Shown: positions 44,501 to 55,289, counted from the stretch's first letter. The stretch: 64,000 bases of DNA from Cristatella mucedo (GCA_009760855.2 WPIO01000162.1:498001-562000), one strand, 5' to 3'. Translations and numbers: made by a program. Notes: generated by a model not told the origin, from the sequence alone.

Positions 44501-45786
44501 AGCATGCAAGCGAAGCGTTTCCTAGCGTGTCAAGTCATCGTAAAAAGAAACTTATTCGACGGACTACCGTGCGAGCAGCCTCAGAGCGCTCTCATTTCGG
44601 GCAGAGCCGGTCAGCGATACATGCACCACGATACACGCAGCGAGCCGTGAAAGCCGCAAGGTCGCGACTGGAGGGTCGCCTCCTTGCGACGAGGTGGTTT
44701 CTTTGTCTTTCCTTCTTTGTCTTTGTCTGCCAGTTCCTTGCCGACCTTCGCCTGGCGTCTACCATCTACTCCAGCTCCTAGCGGAGCAGTGGAGCGAGAA
44801 GCGTCCGGCTGCTTTCAGCGAACAGCTGCAGCAGAACTTCCGGCGGGCGAAACTAAGGTGCTTTCGTGAAGTAACAAACCTCCACAGGACCACGGTTCAG
44901 CTAGGTCAAGAAGCCGAGCCTATCGGCTTCTATACACCGCGTCCCCTTTCGTGCCGATCCAATCAAGATCGAGTATCAAGTCGAGCTTCAAGGTCGAGCT
45001 AAGAGGCAGCGTTGTGTGAGAAGAACGAACCAATTTGATTAGTGTTGTATTCTTTCTTTTTTTCTTTTTCTTTTTCTTATTTACGAAGTCCCACCTAGGA
45101 AATAACCTGAGATCGCAAGAAATTCAATATCACTGCTCTGCCAATGATTCGCCAACCCTCTTTAAATCCAAAGAGCCTGCATTTCGAGTCAACCCCTATA
45201 ACTGATATTCACATCTGGATGTCAACAATACTTAAAAATATCGGAACAGTCTCTGACTCTTGAACTGCCTTTACTGATAACCCAGGCATATAACTATTGA
45301 TTGTGCACCCTGGGATTTCTTCTTGCTTTTTCGGAGTTGTTTGCATAACTTGTGTAACGTGCAGTTTTTTACTTCGATAACCACTTCGAACATTTCGTTA
45401 CAAATGCAATCAGTTTAACGTCTCCAGATGTAAAAATACAAGTTATACATTTTGTCATTACTATTGTTATTGTTACTTTCCTTAATATTATTACAGTGCT
45501 TCGTCGTCACCAGGCTTGTCGCCTGCCGGGATGGGCCCAGCTCATGTTAGCGTGATCAGCGGTGGCGGTTGCTTACAGCCGGCGATTCCTCCACCGCCGC
45601 CGCCGCTGCCATCTCAACTGCAGCAGCAGCAGCAGAGCGGGTCAGCAGCTTCATCGAGCAGTGATGCCAGCCGGGAAGCTGCCTCGTCGCCTCTGCCTTC
45701 AAGTGAGGTGGGCAAGATCGAGATACAGCGCCTCATTACAGTACAAAGCAAAGATAAGCACATTTACTAGGCTCGTTCATTTAATG

Positions 45787-45819
<33 letters not shown>

Positions 45820-48800
45820 TATTTGCATAGCGCCCTCAGAGAACTGAATCTCTCTCTTTATCTCTAGGCACTTTACAGATGTTGCATTATTAAATGTTTG
45901 GTGGTAACATCCGCCAGCAGCAGGCATAGTGTAAGCAGGTACATGCACACGAAGAACGAATCACAAAGACTCACCAAATCCTGTAATAAAGTGGTGCGTT
46001 TAAGCTTCTTTTTTAATCTCGCCATGTCAGGGGACTTTTTGATGTGCATCGGTAGTGAGTTCCCGGCCTTGGGAGCTTAGCAGCTGGAGAGCCTTAGCGG
46101 GAATTAATCCTGCTTGCATAAGGAAATCAAGAATTTCGCGTCGCATAAATCGTACCCATGACCTGGATCTTGAACTGCTAGCACATAACCTAAGGCTAAA
46201 ACCTTGGGGCTTTCCCGAGCTATGGTATTTTCGAAGCCGGACGAAAGATGATTTTCGCATTAATCAACGGGAAACCGTAAATTGAATCAAAACCGGAAGT
46301 GCAAATAAAAGATAATGCTTTGGAAGCTGAGCAATGACTTGCTAAGCTCAAGCTAAGGCTCGCCGAGAACATTCTTTCACATTAAAACGTTTCTTTAGCT
46401 CCCTATCTGAGTACTAATTCTTTACATGCCAGAAGAACGCCTGAGAAATCTATTCTCTCTCAATGACCTGAAGAGACAATCTGCCAACAGCGATAGCAAC
46501 AATTCGGTCATGCTTCCTGCAGCAGCAAATGTAAAGTTCCCTGGCAGAGATTATGTTCTCTGAGGGCATTATACAAATGTATTATTATTCTATAAAGTTA
46601 TCGTGTAACGCAGGCCTAGAGAGTACTAGCAACTATTGAGTAAGCAGTTATCATCTGTGCAGATATTATGCGTAATGTATGGGCTATATCGAGAAACGTC
46701 TATTGACTAAACGAGCAATAGAGTTTGGCAAAATTCATAAATAGGTTGTCAGATCAAATTAAGTTTAAAGTCAGCGAAAACAGCTGGATTTATGTGTCGC
46801 TAAACGCCCTCACAAAATCCTAGTGCTAGAAAGAGCGAGGGCTATGTTTTTTGCTCGAGAATTGAAATCTCGACCACTGAAAGTAGAATGAGGATTAGTT
46901 TTGCATGCGTTTTGAACTCTACAGTGGAAAGCAGCCAGCCGTTCTAGAAGTTGTAAATTGTCAGTACCGCTTTGACCAGCGATGGATGCATAGTATTTCG
47001 GCTATAACGTTTTTGCTAGCCTGGTGTCATTAACCAACAGCCCTGCTCGTTGAGCGAGGCCAGATCTCATAGCTTTGCAGATCAGAAATACTTGGCACGA
47101 CACGCGATTTTTTACTGTAGCAGAGTGTGAAAGTTAACAATTATGATCATAGGCGCAATATGCTGCCCATTCAATTAATCTTATTGTAGTGGCAGTGGAA
47201 TCATGTAGTGCTGAGCAGGTAATAGATTCTGTTTAGAAACGCACATGAGTACATTCGAGCCTATTGTACACGGTTGATCATTGCTTTGTCGTCGGGTGAT
47301 TGCTAAAATAAGCACTCACGTTTCTAGTTTTGTGACACGAAGATGTCGTTAAGTGCTACATCGAAAAGTACCTTCATCGGTCTGCTCAGTTGTTGCAGTG
47401 AGAATACTTAAGAAAATTGTAGAGCTACGCGAATCTCTTCAATTTAGCTTTACATTTTCACCATCTAAAGTGGTCTAACAGAATTTTTATCACCCCTAGA
47501 GCAAGATTTAACATCAAATTTATTTCGCGTATTTTTGCTAGTTCCCAGACGGACAAGTGCAAACTGAAAATTAAGCTTCTTGTGAGGAAGCTGTATAAAT
47601 TGAAATAGGACACCCAGCTGCTACTCTTTGCATAGCAGATGTAAAAAGCTATTTGAGCTTTGTGGCAGCCTCTATCGAACTCCAACACAAACGAAATTAG
47701 TGAAGGATTTTTCATTGCAACACTGTTACAGCAGTGCAGAATAAGCTACTACTAACTATTTGATCGTGCTTCGTTTGCAGCAATTGTAAAGCGCCTAGAA
47801 AGAGAATAAGTTCTCTGAAGGCGCTTTATCAAATGTATTATTATTGTTATTATTATCAATTAAGGGGTTTTCAAATTACATGCATGGGTTACAAATGTTA
47901 GCAAGGTTTATAGCCTCAGCTATGCTGCTAATGATGTTAGTAAAGTATTCAAGTATTATGCTATACTAAAGTAGCAAAGTTCTGTGGTCAACCGAAGACA
48001 AATTCATTGCTGAGAGTAAGTGTGCAGGGAGAAAGTTTTCTACCTCATGGGTATGCATATAACAACATTAGGATGGTGCAGACATGAAGCAGGAAGCATG
48101 TGCAGTCCAACAAGATCCCTTTGCACACAGTTCATTGAAGATTGGACATCTGATTGCCTTGCTCGCTGAACAGGATGCTTTCGGCTCCTTCTTTCCTCGG
48201 GCCAGGACTATGCTATTATCTCTAACTTATACTGGGCTGCCTAAGCCCTTAATTGTTTCCACTCGAGTTCTTTGCCGAGAGAGGAGTTGAACTTAATCCA
48301 ACTTGCCTCTTTCGCTTGTTAGTCATTCTAACGGAAACCTGCTTAGGTTTTACAGATACTGAGCACCGTAGCCCATTAAATGCCTCAGCCAGTTTGAGAA
48401 TAATTAGCACTTACAGAAACGCACTAAGGTGGGCATTGAGCAATCAGGATCTGCTAATGTTTATTGTAGCTGTCAAGTTTTCAAGAGCAATCAATCCACG
48501 GTTCACCACTGAGTTCCATGCTGGCTGGTGTGCTAGCAGGGTCTGCCACCGGACTTGCTGCCAGCCAGGTGGAGGCCTTAGCAGAAGCCGCAGAGGCGAT
48601 ATGCTCTACTTTGCCGGACTTTGAGCCCCGACCGTTGAATATGAAGAAGCAGCTTCACCGAGACCTCGAGGTGAGTCGTGGCAAACAACTTCCTTAGGCC
48701 GGATGGCTTGGAATAACTTCCGAATAGGATTTACGGAATTCCTAGACTTGGCTAACTTGGCTAACTGCCAGTCTAGAAGCCCCAAGAAAGCGCCGCAAGT

Positions 48801-51800
48801 AAGCTGGAACTGGTGTGTATCCCTAGGAGTGAAACTGAAAAAATACAGTCTTCTCTGTGTTTTCCAATTTCTATGAAGTGAGCCATGACGTATTTGCCAA
48901 CATTTCTTTATACTTTATTTAACAGATTGTTATGAAGTTGAACGACTCTTCGCCGCAAAGAATGGCCCTGCTACGAAAGTACGCTGCAATCTATGGCAGG
49001 TTCGACTCGAAAAGGAAGACTGACAAGCCGATGTCTCTTCACGAGGTCTGATTATCTTGTCTGATCCGTCGCCACCAAATTAGCTCAGGCAGCCCAAGTA
49101 GCCGTACTGTGCATCCATGCCAAGCCACTTGTTCTGCTGCTGTTGATTGCGGCAATTCAAAGCCAATGAATTGGCTATAGGAAGCTAAACCTGACATCGA
49201 AGGGCGTGGCACTGGGTCTGGGACTTTGAATATACTTGGTAAAGATCTTTTAGCCCATGCGTCAGCTTTTTATTCTAACTCCAATTTTTAATCGTGAAAT
49301 TATTTTGTCACTTTCAGAGTCTGGGGCAGTACTTTTGAACACGCACCGAATGAAAACATGTCTGAATAGAAAAAGGTAGCTCAAATTGAAGAGATAACAA
49401 TGAATACCGAAATTGTGCGCTAAGCAGGCCTCTTTAGAACTGTGACAATGATTTCGGAAAATCTCAAAATATTAGTGCTTTTTGATAATATCAGCATAAC
49501 CGCCTAGAAAAAGTCTACTGGACTCCGTGATGGCTCACAGAGTAAGGCGGTTGCTTTTCGCGATCTGGGTTCCGAGGTCGTGGGTTCTTATCCTGCGGTG
49601 GGCGAGCCTTTACCGCTGCCGCTGCAAGCTGTGGTCATATCCCTCAAAGCTCTTCTGTGACTATATAAAAGAGGCTGTTAAATCAATTAGTATTTTTTTA
49701 CTGAACTCGAGCACCAAATTGACACCGAGCTAACAGCTTTTTTAGCAAAATAAAAGAAGCTATGGTAGATCCTCTCTGGAGAAGTACTTTGAATCTGCTA
49801 CCCTCAGGTGGCCATGGAAGAGTAGCCGAAGCTCTACGATTGCTCTTTAAGCCTGGTAGCCGCTAGACAAAAGTCCGGAAGGAGCAATGCAGCTTTAAGT
49901 GGAGAACTAAAAAGTATTTTTACGGGCGAGTGTTTAATTTCCACTTTAATTCTTGGTGGGGGCAGCCCCGCCTGCCACGATGTCTCCTTAATTGATAAGG
50001 AGGGTCTTATTTAGCCCCCCTCCCACCTCCCGTGTCCTCTCAGCGATGACGGCTTTCCGTTCACGAACGGGACGACAGTTTCAAATGCAGCCTTAATGCA
50101 ATCTCACCAGCAGGCAGCGCCAGCTTGCTTCGCCTCCACCATAGGTTTAAAGGGGCACAGAGGATGTTATTTCCTTCAAAAAGTAAGCTCTGCACTTTAA
50201 AGACGTAGTCATACGAAAGATGTCTATCGGAAGCACTTGGTTATGTGAACGGCGCCTGCCTGCTCTCTCCTTGCCAATAGCCGCCAGGGGATCTAGAAGC
50301 TTCTATTTTCCGCCTGTCTCGCTGCAGATGTCGGTGAACGAGGCGGCCGCTCAGCTGTGCCGACTGCGCCCCGTCCTGCTGTCGAGGCGCGACGAGCTGT
50401 TTCCTCTGGCGCGCCTCGTCGTTCGCGAGAGTGGCTACGTCTACTCGAAAGGACACTCTCGCGCCGCGACGGCCGCGGCGGCTGCTGTGGTCGACTGCTG
50501 CACGCCGCCGAAGCAGGGCCGCATGAACGACGCATCGGACCCCGCCGAAGCCGCGGCGGCTGCTGCCATGGACGCCGACTCGCCCCACGCCGGCGGCGAT
50601 AGCCCGCCGACGGGCGCCTCCGGCCAGGCGCCTCGCGCGCCTGCCAACGTCTCGACGAGCTTGCGCTCACCGGCGTCGTCGCCTTTCCGATGCGCGAAAC
50701 GACCGTCGCGCTCTGGCGCCGTCGACGTGAGTGATCTCGCTGACGTTACCCGCCAGTTCGCGTGGGTAGGGGAGGTGGAGGAGCAGCACGGGAGGGGCTC
50801 GGTTTTTCGCCACCTGCGCTATGCTCTCGCTGTCAGATGGCCGCGGGAGGTCGCAGGAGAGGTGCTCCGACTGCACCCGCTCGTTTCTGCGTCTTACCGC
50901 TGCAGCAACAAAGGCGTCTCGCCGAAATTGACCTTCGCCTGAGGATCCTGGCGTCGCGACACAGCGAGCTCAAGGAGAGACTACACGAGGCCACCTCCGC
51001 GGTCGCCGCAGAAGGCCGCCTCGACGCCGAATTGACTGGAGCCGGCGCGACTCCGCCGGCGTCGGTGACGGCACCTACGGTGGCGTCGGTCGACGACCTG
51101 CGGCATGAGATCGAGACAGTGGAAAGCGAGAGAGCCCAGCTCGAGACGGCCGCCGTGGCGCTGCTGATGGCGTCCGCTGCTGCCGCCGCCGCTGGCGGCG
51201 CTCCGTCGGGCTTATACCCACCGCTGCTGCAGCTGCTGCCGCCGCTGCCTACCGGTTGCCGCGCTCCCGGAATATGTGGACCCGATATCAGCGCCGGGCC
51301 GCCACCGCTCTACGGTTCGTCTTCGACGATGGCGGCTCGAGCGCCGAGCGTCGCCTACGGCTGCAGGTAATCAGAGCGAGGCTCTGTGGGTCCACCGCCC
51401 GGCGACGGGCTCGCAGACATACGCGTCCGCTCGCCCAGGCTGTGCCGCCGGCCGGAGCCCCCTTGAAGTGGCAGGATTTGAGCCGCCAAGCCACTGGATG
51501 TGTCCACTTAAACGCCCCTCGCGCTGACCTATTTTTTTTAAATTTCCTTCTGTTGGCGGAAAAAATATGACAGCTTAGAGTCAGAGCCCTGCGAGGAGGT
51601 TGCTCGCGCGCCTTCGCTGGCGAGGAAGGTCGCTCCATCTCGACGGACGAGATGCTTCGCTCTTTCGATGCCATCAGATTTGAGGCTCACGTTGAGCGCC
51701 ATTGCTGTATGGAGCCCAGTGGCGGCGACTGTGCCAGCAGTGGCCGCTCTCGCTCGCGTTGGATAAGCGATCCGAACTTAGGAGCCCTGAAGATCGGAGG

Positions 51801-52263
51801 CGTTTTTATAGTCTAATCATCATCATCATCATCATGCATTTATATGTCGCCCTCAGAGAACTTGATCTCTTTCTGGGCACTTGACGTACGCTGTAAAGAA
51901 AGGAGGAAATTATTTAAATAAGCAACGACGACCCAAATATTGATAATTCGCTGGTGTTCCTTTTTTTATTCGCTACGTTATATCAGCAAGCCTTTCGTTC
52001 ACTATACCGTCCCACCTGAGAAGCCGACAGGGAACCGCAGTGGCAGACTTTTTTTGCCGCTCCGCCGTTGTGGCTTCATGGCACAATACACCTGCGGTTT
52101 TTATATACGTGTATAGTACACACATTGGGGACAGGACATATATGTAAGAATATACATACAGTAAGAAGGACATGTGTGTAAATATATATATAAATATATA
52201 TATGTGTGTGTAGGAATATATATATGTAAGAATTGTATCATGATATTTACCTATGTATACATA

Positions 52264-52302
<39 letters not shown>

Positions 52303-54180
52303 TGCAACTGGATGATATCAGCAATTTTTGCGGCAACGCAGGATTTAATTTGAAAACTTAAATCCGTGCATATAAGCATATGCCCGAGCTTAGACTCTGC
52401 CACAATGGTTCATCGACCGGAAGACAGTCGCTAAGACGGGATCTTCCGATCTGGTTCTTAATTTTTTACGTGAATCATATGAATGACCGTAAGCGTGCGA
52501 TAACACCGACGCCAGTAAACACGAGACGCGTCTCAATACTTGGGAGTCGGTAGGGCTGTGGTCCGTAAAGTGTACGCCTCTTAAATGCAAATTATCAACG
52601 TCTTGGTTGTAGTCCTCTTCATTTTATGCGGCGCAAGCACACGCGAACGTGCGTAAGCATTCGCAGTGCTGCACGCCACTATGCTTTATACTATGCTACA
52701 GTGAGAAAATGCTCAGTTTAAGCACTTGTCTTTAGCACGTTTCTGAAGTATCTTTAGCGTAAATATCATAAAGCACGCTGAAGCCGCTATGGAGAGGATG
52801 TAACTCCCCATGGCCCACAAAGAAGCAAGGTCTGTTGCCGTGCGACGCCATAAAGTGCAGCGCTGCTCTATTATGCGTTCAAGTGTGCCGTCCTGTATGT
52901 GCTTGTTTTGGAGCGCGAAACCTGTACGTGTGTGTACCTGCGTGGATTTATGTGTGCGCGTGTGTTGTGTGTACGCGCGTGCGTTCGCCACTGCATGTGT
53001 GTGTGTGCGTGCGTGCGTGTGTGTGTGTGTGTGTGTAACCGCAGCTGCTCCCCTCGAAGTTGATGTCTCCCGAAGGCTCGCTAAGCGATCTCAAGCTCGT
53101 GCAAATAGTTCTGTGTATGCATGCTATGAAAGTCGGAGCGTGACTAGCCTCATGCAAATGTAACGGAATGTATGGCTCTAAGCTCGCATGTCTGTGCGAG
53201 GCTCGGTGTTAAATTCACTCGCTAGCTGACGTGGGAGCGCCGAGATGGCTTAACCCAGAGGTGTTGGTGCTGCTGCCTATTCTTGCAAAGCATCCACCCG
53301 TCTCGGCTTTGGCGAGGCAGAACTGGCGACCGTGAGCTCGGCTTGCCGTTAGCGGCTTGCTGCACGCTGCTCTAGCAGTCGGTGTGTATCGTTTCGAGAA
53401 TCCCGTTGCTTTTCCGGTGAAATTAGCTCTGCTCAGTTCCGCCTTTTAGGCTCTGGTCGCGTCACACGCTGAGGTGATTCTCGCTCTCGCTGTGTCGGCA
53501 CTATCAAACCCGCTGCTGCAGTTCTAAGAATTTCTGCGGCCAGTTGGATCCGTCAGCTTGCTAGCCGGTGACCGCTCCTATCGTGCCGCATCACGCCTCC
53601 GCCACGGCCGGCGCTGTGTCTTTGAAGGAGCGTCCACAGCGGCCGATCTCACAGGCAGGACGTCGAGGAGCTTAGATGCGGCGGCGGGAGCTGCGGCCGC
53701 AGCGGCGTGCCGCCACCGCTGCCGCCATCGGACGAGACTGGCTACTGTATGGAAACCGACGGGCCCTCGAGCCTGACCAAGAGTGTCAAGGTACCTCGCC
53801 AGTTCGTCCAGGAATCGCTGTTCGATGAGGGTCTTCGAATAGCACGCCAGTACAGCGGAATCGACGACTACTCGATGGCAGCCGCCCCGCCAGCGGCCGG
53901 CGAGCCGGCGCGCCGACGGCGCAGCCTCAGCGGCTCCGCAAAGCATGAGCCTACCAATCGTGCGGGGGGAGATAACAATTACGTGGCGCACTCTTCCGCT
54001 AGAGACGCCTTGGAGCCGGCCATCTCGGCCAGCGTCGCAACTAGCCTGGGCGCCGACTCGGTGAAAAGCGCCGGCGATGGAAAGGCGCGAAGCTGCGTGG
54101 CCGCTGCTGTGGGTGACATCACGAATGCGTCCGGCGAGTGTCTGCAGGCACTGCCGTGCCTCTCGGTCGCCCAATCCTAA
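36117..54180 (+). CDS. NAB: NGFI-A-binding (NAB) transcriptional corepressor, complete gene
   Basis: NAB proteins are nuclear corepressors that bind EGR-family zinc-finger factors and recruit chromatin repressors. Coding exons are 36117-36246, 37333-37470, 39107-39308, 45497-45702, 48540-48670, 48926-49045, 50328-50726, 50906-51366 and 53655-54180. All junctions are GT-AG with matching phases and the sum is 2313 bp (770 residues). The start ATG at 36117 has an in-frame stop upstream; ATG 36150 is an alternative. NCD1 (exons 1-2) includes [35 protein letters not shown] and [21 protein letters not shown]2 (exons 5-7) includes [27 protein letters not shown] and [15 protein letters not shown]. 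It is longer than mammalian NAB1/NAB2 (about 490-525 residues) because of Pro-, Gln-, Ser- and Ala-rich linkers. Alternatives: exon 4 may end at 45707 with exon 5 from 48537; exon 8 may start at 50837; exon 9 may start at 53703. All of these keep the phase. Confidence 0.93.
38000..38280 (-). repeat. Dimeric SINE-1: two tRNA heads, one full tail, one extra tail
   Basis: On the minus strand a first head (A box GGCCGAGTGGTTAAGGTGC, B box GGGCTCGAGCCC) ends after 'catatgtatagagattgccg'. A second complete SINE-1 follows with its own A and B boxes and hairpin tail (to 38045). Then come (TA)n and another partial tail (38000-38033). Confidence 0.88.
38509..38617. repeat. (AG)n microsatellite
   Basis: About 110 bp of AG repeats, interrupted near its end by AAAGGGAGAG units. 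Confidence 0.95.
39107..39308 (+). CDS. NAB: NAB exon 3: Pro/Ser-rich linker
   Basis: The acceptor is CTGTCTCTTTCAG and the donor TTTCAG/GTGAGC. It encodes [17 protein letters not shown] and [14 protein letters not shown]. The YQLISLPPP start corresponds to the segment just after NCD1 in vertebrate NABs. The rest is not conserved. Confidence 0.85.
39309..39989. other. NAB intron 3, first part, unique sequence
   Basis: No repeat or exon is recognised. Confidence 0.5.
39990..40600 (+). mobile_element. L2-B LINE 3' end
   Basis: [40 protein letters not shown] and [13 protein letters not shown] match the L2-B open frame of 11266-12185. A nonsense codon falls just after SAGL. The 3' UTR ends GCTATACAAAACTCTCCTGT, GGGTTACAGCCGGAGATA, without the hairpin of L2-A. 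Confidence 0.9.
40680..41550 (-). pseudogene. Decayed ORF of a widespread repeat-associated protein family
   Basis: On the minus strand, in broken frames, I read [20 protein letters not shown] and [13 protein letters not shown], then [20 protein letters not shown] and [16 protein letters not shown]. These resemble an uncharacterised, transposon-associated protein family that I recall as multicopy in many invertebrate genomes. At least five stops and frameshifts break it. A 106-codon open frame at 41226-41546 lies upstream and may be its N-terminal part. The family assignment is from memory of its motifs. Confidence 0.5.
41610..41965 (+). mobile_element. L2-A-like LINE 3' end
   Basis: GCTCCAAAAGCTGGGAACTC, CACTCCCTGACGTGACCAC, the 3' UTR, and AAAGTGCCTAGAAAGAGATT followed by (ATT)n. 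Confidence 0.88.
41966..42394. other. Unique intronic sequence
   Basis: AT-rich, nothing recognised. Confidence 0.5.
42395..42530 (+). repeat. Dispersed repeat R1, copy 1
   Basis: GATGGCATCCTTCCGTCGCG, TGACCATACTGTGACTAC, GACTCAGTGAAGAGAG and AATGAGCTCTC recur in the same order at 61905-62010. It contains a small (ACT)n run. It is not related to L2 or the SINEs. Confidence 0.7.
42531..42949. other. Unique intronic sequence
   Basis: Nothing recognised. Confidence 0.5.
42950..43548 (+). mobile_element. L2-A LINE, decayed, with internal deletion
   Basis: The sequence after [40 protein letters not shown] and [17 protein letters not shown] follow L2-A. The sequence jumps at about 43400 into the 3' UTR (GCATGTCACCCCTAAATATA) and ends with a good hairpin and tail. 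Confidence 0.85.
43555..43915 (+). mobile_element. L2-A-like LINE 3' end
   Basis: It starts at CATATGCTCCAAAAGCCTGG, includes the 3' UTR and ends with AATTGCCTAGAAAGAGATTG, CTGAGGGTGCTATACAG and (ATT)n. It sits directly behind the previous copy. Confidence 0.88.
43916..45496. other. NAB intron 3, last part, with a GC-rich block
   Basis: About 44500-44900 is GC-rich and contains a possible 39 bp cassette exon (44819-44857, see findings). The remainder is AT-rich and unrecognised. Confidence 0.4.
45497..45702 (+). CDS. NAB: NAB exon 4: Pro/Gln/Ser-rich linker
   Basis: The acceptor is ATTATTACAG. It encodes a run of six prolines, a run of five glutamines and a serine cluster. The donor is TTCAA/GTGAGG (45703) or, five bases later, GAG/GTGGGC (45708). 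The frame continues from exon 3 (phase 2). Confidence 0.8.
45785..46080 (-). mobile_element. L2-type LINE 3' end
   Basis: A long (TAA)n run (45786-45822), TTTGCATAGCGCCCTCAGAG, a hairpin with TCTCTCTTTATCTC expansion, then the 3' UTR and TGAGTTCCCGGCCTTGGGAG. Confidence 0.85.
46081..46205 (-). repeat. tRNA-like element upstream of the L2 fragment
   Basis: The minus strand shows TTAGCCTTAGGTTATGTGC and AGGTCATGGGTACGATTTAT at A/B-box spacing. It is strongly decayed and lies just 5' of a truncated L2 in the same orientation. Confidence 0.45.
46470..46590 (+). mobile_element. L2-type 3' tail
   Basis: TCGGTCATGCTTCCTGCAGC, AAAGTTCCCTGGCAGAGATT, TTCTCTGAGGGCATTATAC and (ATT)n. Confidence 0.75.
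47740..47862 (+). mobile_element. L2-A 3' tail
   Basis: GTGCTTCGTTTGCAGCAATT, AAAGCGCCTAGAAAGAGAAT, AAGGCGCTTTATCAAATG and (ATT)n. Confidence 0.85.
48540..49045 (+). CDS. NAB: NAB exons 5-6: start of NCD2 (repression domain)
   Basis: Exon 5 (48540-48670) ends CTCGAG/GTGAGT. Exon 6 (48926-49045) follows TTTAACAG and ends CACGAG/GTCTGA. Exon 6 carries [15 protein letters not shown], the most conserved part of the family. The acceptor of exon 5 (GCTAGCAG) has a weak pyrimidine tract, and the cut could be three bases earlier. Confidence 0.9.
49046..50327. other. NAB intron 6
   Basis: It contains one SINE-2 (49523-49692). The 3' part (49950-50150) is GC-richer but not coding in any consistent frame. 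Confidence 0.5.
49523..49692 (+). repeat. SINE-2 (tRNA-derived), complete
   Basis: CTCCGTGATGGCTCACAGAG, B-box derivative GGGTTCTTATCCTGCGG, GGCGAGCCTTTACCGC, AGCTCTTCTGTGAC and the end TTAAATCAATTAGTATT. Confidence 0.88.
50328..50726 (+). CDS. NAB: NAB exon 7: end of NCD2 with Ala-rich insertion
   Basis: The acceptor is TGTCTCGCTGCAG and the donor GTCGAC/GTGAGT. It begins [13 protein letters not shown] and [16 protein letters not shown], as in other NABs, then runs into a GC-rich, Ala/Pro-rich segment without counterpart in vertebrates. Long minus-strand frames here are antisense shadows. Confidence 0.92.
50906..51366 (+). CDS. NAB: NAB exon 8: coiled-coil and Ala/Pro-rich region
   Basis: It encodes [20 protein letters not shown] and [20 protein letters not shown], two stretches with heptad-like leucines that suggest a coiled coil. 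Then come Ala-rich and Pro-rich parts. The donor is CTGCAG/GTAATC; reading through gives a stop at 51368-51370, so a shorter protein could also be made. Confidence 0.75.
51815..51900 (-). mobile_element. L2-type 3' tail
   Basis: (ATC)n, TTATATGTCGCCCTCAGAG, AACTTGATCTCTTTCTGGGC and ACTTGACGTACGCTG. The tail microsatellite here is ATC rather than ATT/TAA. Confidence 0.78.
52180..52300. repeat. (TA)n microsatellite
   Basis: AT-rich tracts with a pure (TA)n run at about 52266-52300. Confidence 0.9.
52925..53038. repeat. (TG)n/(CG)n-rich microsatellite
   Basis: Mixed TG and GCGTGC repeats ending in an 18 bp pure TG run. Confidence 0.9.
53655..54180 (+). CDS. NAB: NAB exon 9: probable C-terminal exon
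   Basis: The acceptor is CCGATCTCACAG (53654), or alternatively GGCCGCAG (53702). Both fit the phase left by exon 8. The frame stays open to TAA at 54178-54180 and contains [20 protein letters not shown], which looks like a conserved amphipathic helix, followed by low-complexity sequence. Assignment to NAB rests on phase, strand and position. Confidence 0.6.
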
Positions 54181-55009
54181 AGTAGCCGGCCGACAGCCAC
54201 CGTCTGATGCCGAAGTCGGGCTCGTCGGCTGTTGTACGAACTCGTTCACTGCCCAAATAGATTAGGCACTTGCAATCTAGTGACCTAACGCGATTTTCAA
54301 AACGGCAGCAACCTGTATTGCCGGAACAAGGCTCGTACTCGGCACCGAGCCATGGGCCAAGGTCGATTCGGCTTGGCGCCTCGGCTGCTCGCCGAGACGC
54401 TGGACACCTCCGGCCGCTTTCGGCGAGGATCGATGCATTGTCCTACAACTGATACGCTGCCAGCATGGCTACTGCAGCGGGTGAGGATCACAATCCGAGC
54501 CGTCTACCCTGACTTCAAATGAATGCTTTTGCGGACGGTTGGGGCGGAAGCGAATAAGCAGCCGCTCCCCTTCGTCTCACTATCGTTTAACGTTATTAGC
54601 AGCGACTTCGTGCGCTCCTCGAAAAGCATTTATCCGTGTTTCTCAATTGTGACTGTTACGCATGGCTGAAGTATTTATTATTTAATTTTTTTTCAAGATT
54701 GTTGAGATGAGATAATATACTGGCACGTGCTTACTGCTTTCAGATGTGCCAGGAATCGGAGATCTACGTGCCGCTGAATGGTGTAGCTGTTGTCCCTTAG
54801 AGATCGCATCGCTCGATGTCGTACCGATCTAAGCCAATCGTTTGCTCTCGGCCGCGACCACAGCATATCGTCCATGCCTCACGATATTCCCTTTTTCTCG
54901 AAAATATTTAAGAAAACAACAACTAAATTGCATCTTTTTCCCGTAGCACTTTCTGGGTCGTGCTCTTTTATCATTTCCTGGGTGCGTTGTCCTTGGCGCA
55001 CTGAGGCAT
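54181..55009. other. NAB 3' flank
   Basis: Presumed 3' UTR and intergenic sequence; no canonical AATAAA was found here. Confidence 0.45.
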
Positions 55010-55140
55010 ACTGACACTTGTGTATGTTATAACTAACCACATGGGCATAATTCATGTAGATCGTACGTAAAGCACCTAAGCAAAGAGATTTAAGGCTGTT
55101 ATTTGAGGGTGCCGTACACTATATTATTATGATCATTACG
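55010..55140 (+). mobile_element. L2-type 3' tail, decayed
   Basis: TATGTTATAACTAACCACAT, AAGCACCTAAGCAAAGAG, TTGAGGGTGCCGTACAC and (ATT)n. Confidence 0.7.
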
Positions 55141-55289
55141 CTTGGAGTAGAGACAAGCCGAAGGACTAATTTAGAGAGCTGCCGGTGATATTTACAAGTG
55201 TAGGGATAGTAACCTTTTATTCGGTGCACAGTATTTAGCAGCTAATGCAATGTTGCATGCTGATCCTGTGCATTTCACCTCTAGGTACA

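Larger units (their letters stand above)
46206..48539. other. Rest of NAB intron 4
   Basis: It holds two short L2 tails (46470-46590 and 47740-47850). Otherwise AT-rich and unrecognised; frames at 47458-47715 and 48084-48624 have no domains. Confidence 0.5.
51367..53654. other. NAB intron 8 with microsatellites
   Basis: It holds an L2 tail (51815-51900), (TA)n at 52180-52300 and a TG/CG-rich block at 52925-53038. The open frames in the TG block are compositional. Confidence 0.55.

Noticed and set aside
50241-50670. 115- and 125-codon minus frames
   Set aside because: Antisense to NAB exon 7, which has strong homology on plus.
53578-54249. 223-codon minus frame
   Set aside because: GC-rich antisense of NAB exon 9; no domain. 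The plus frame fits the NAB phase and has a helix-like motif, though the assignment is not final.
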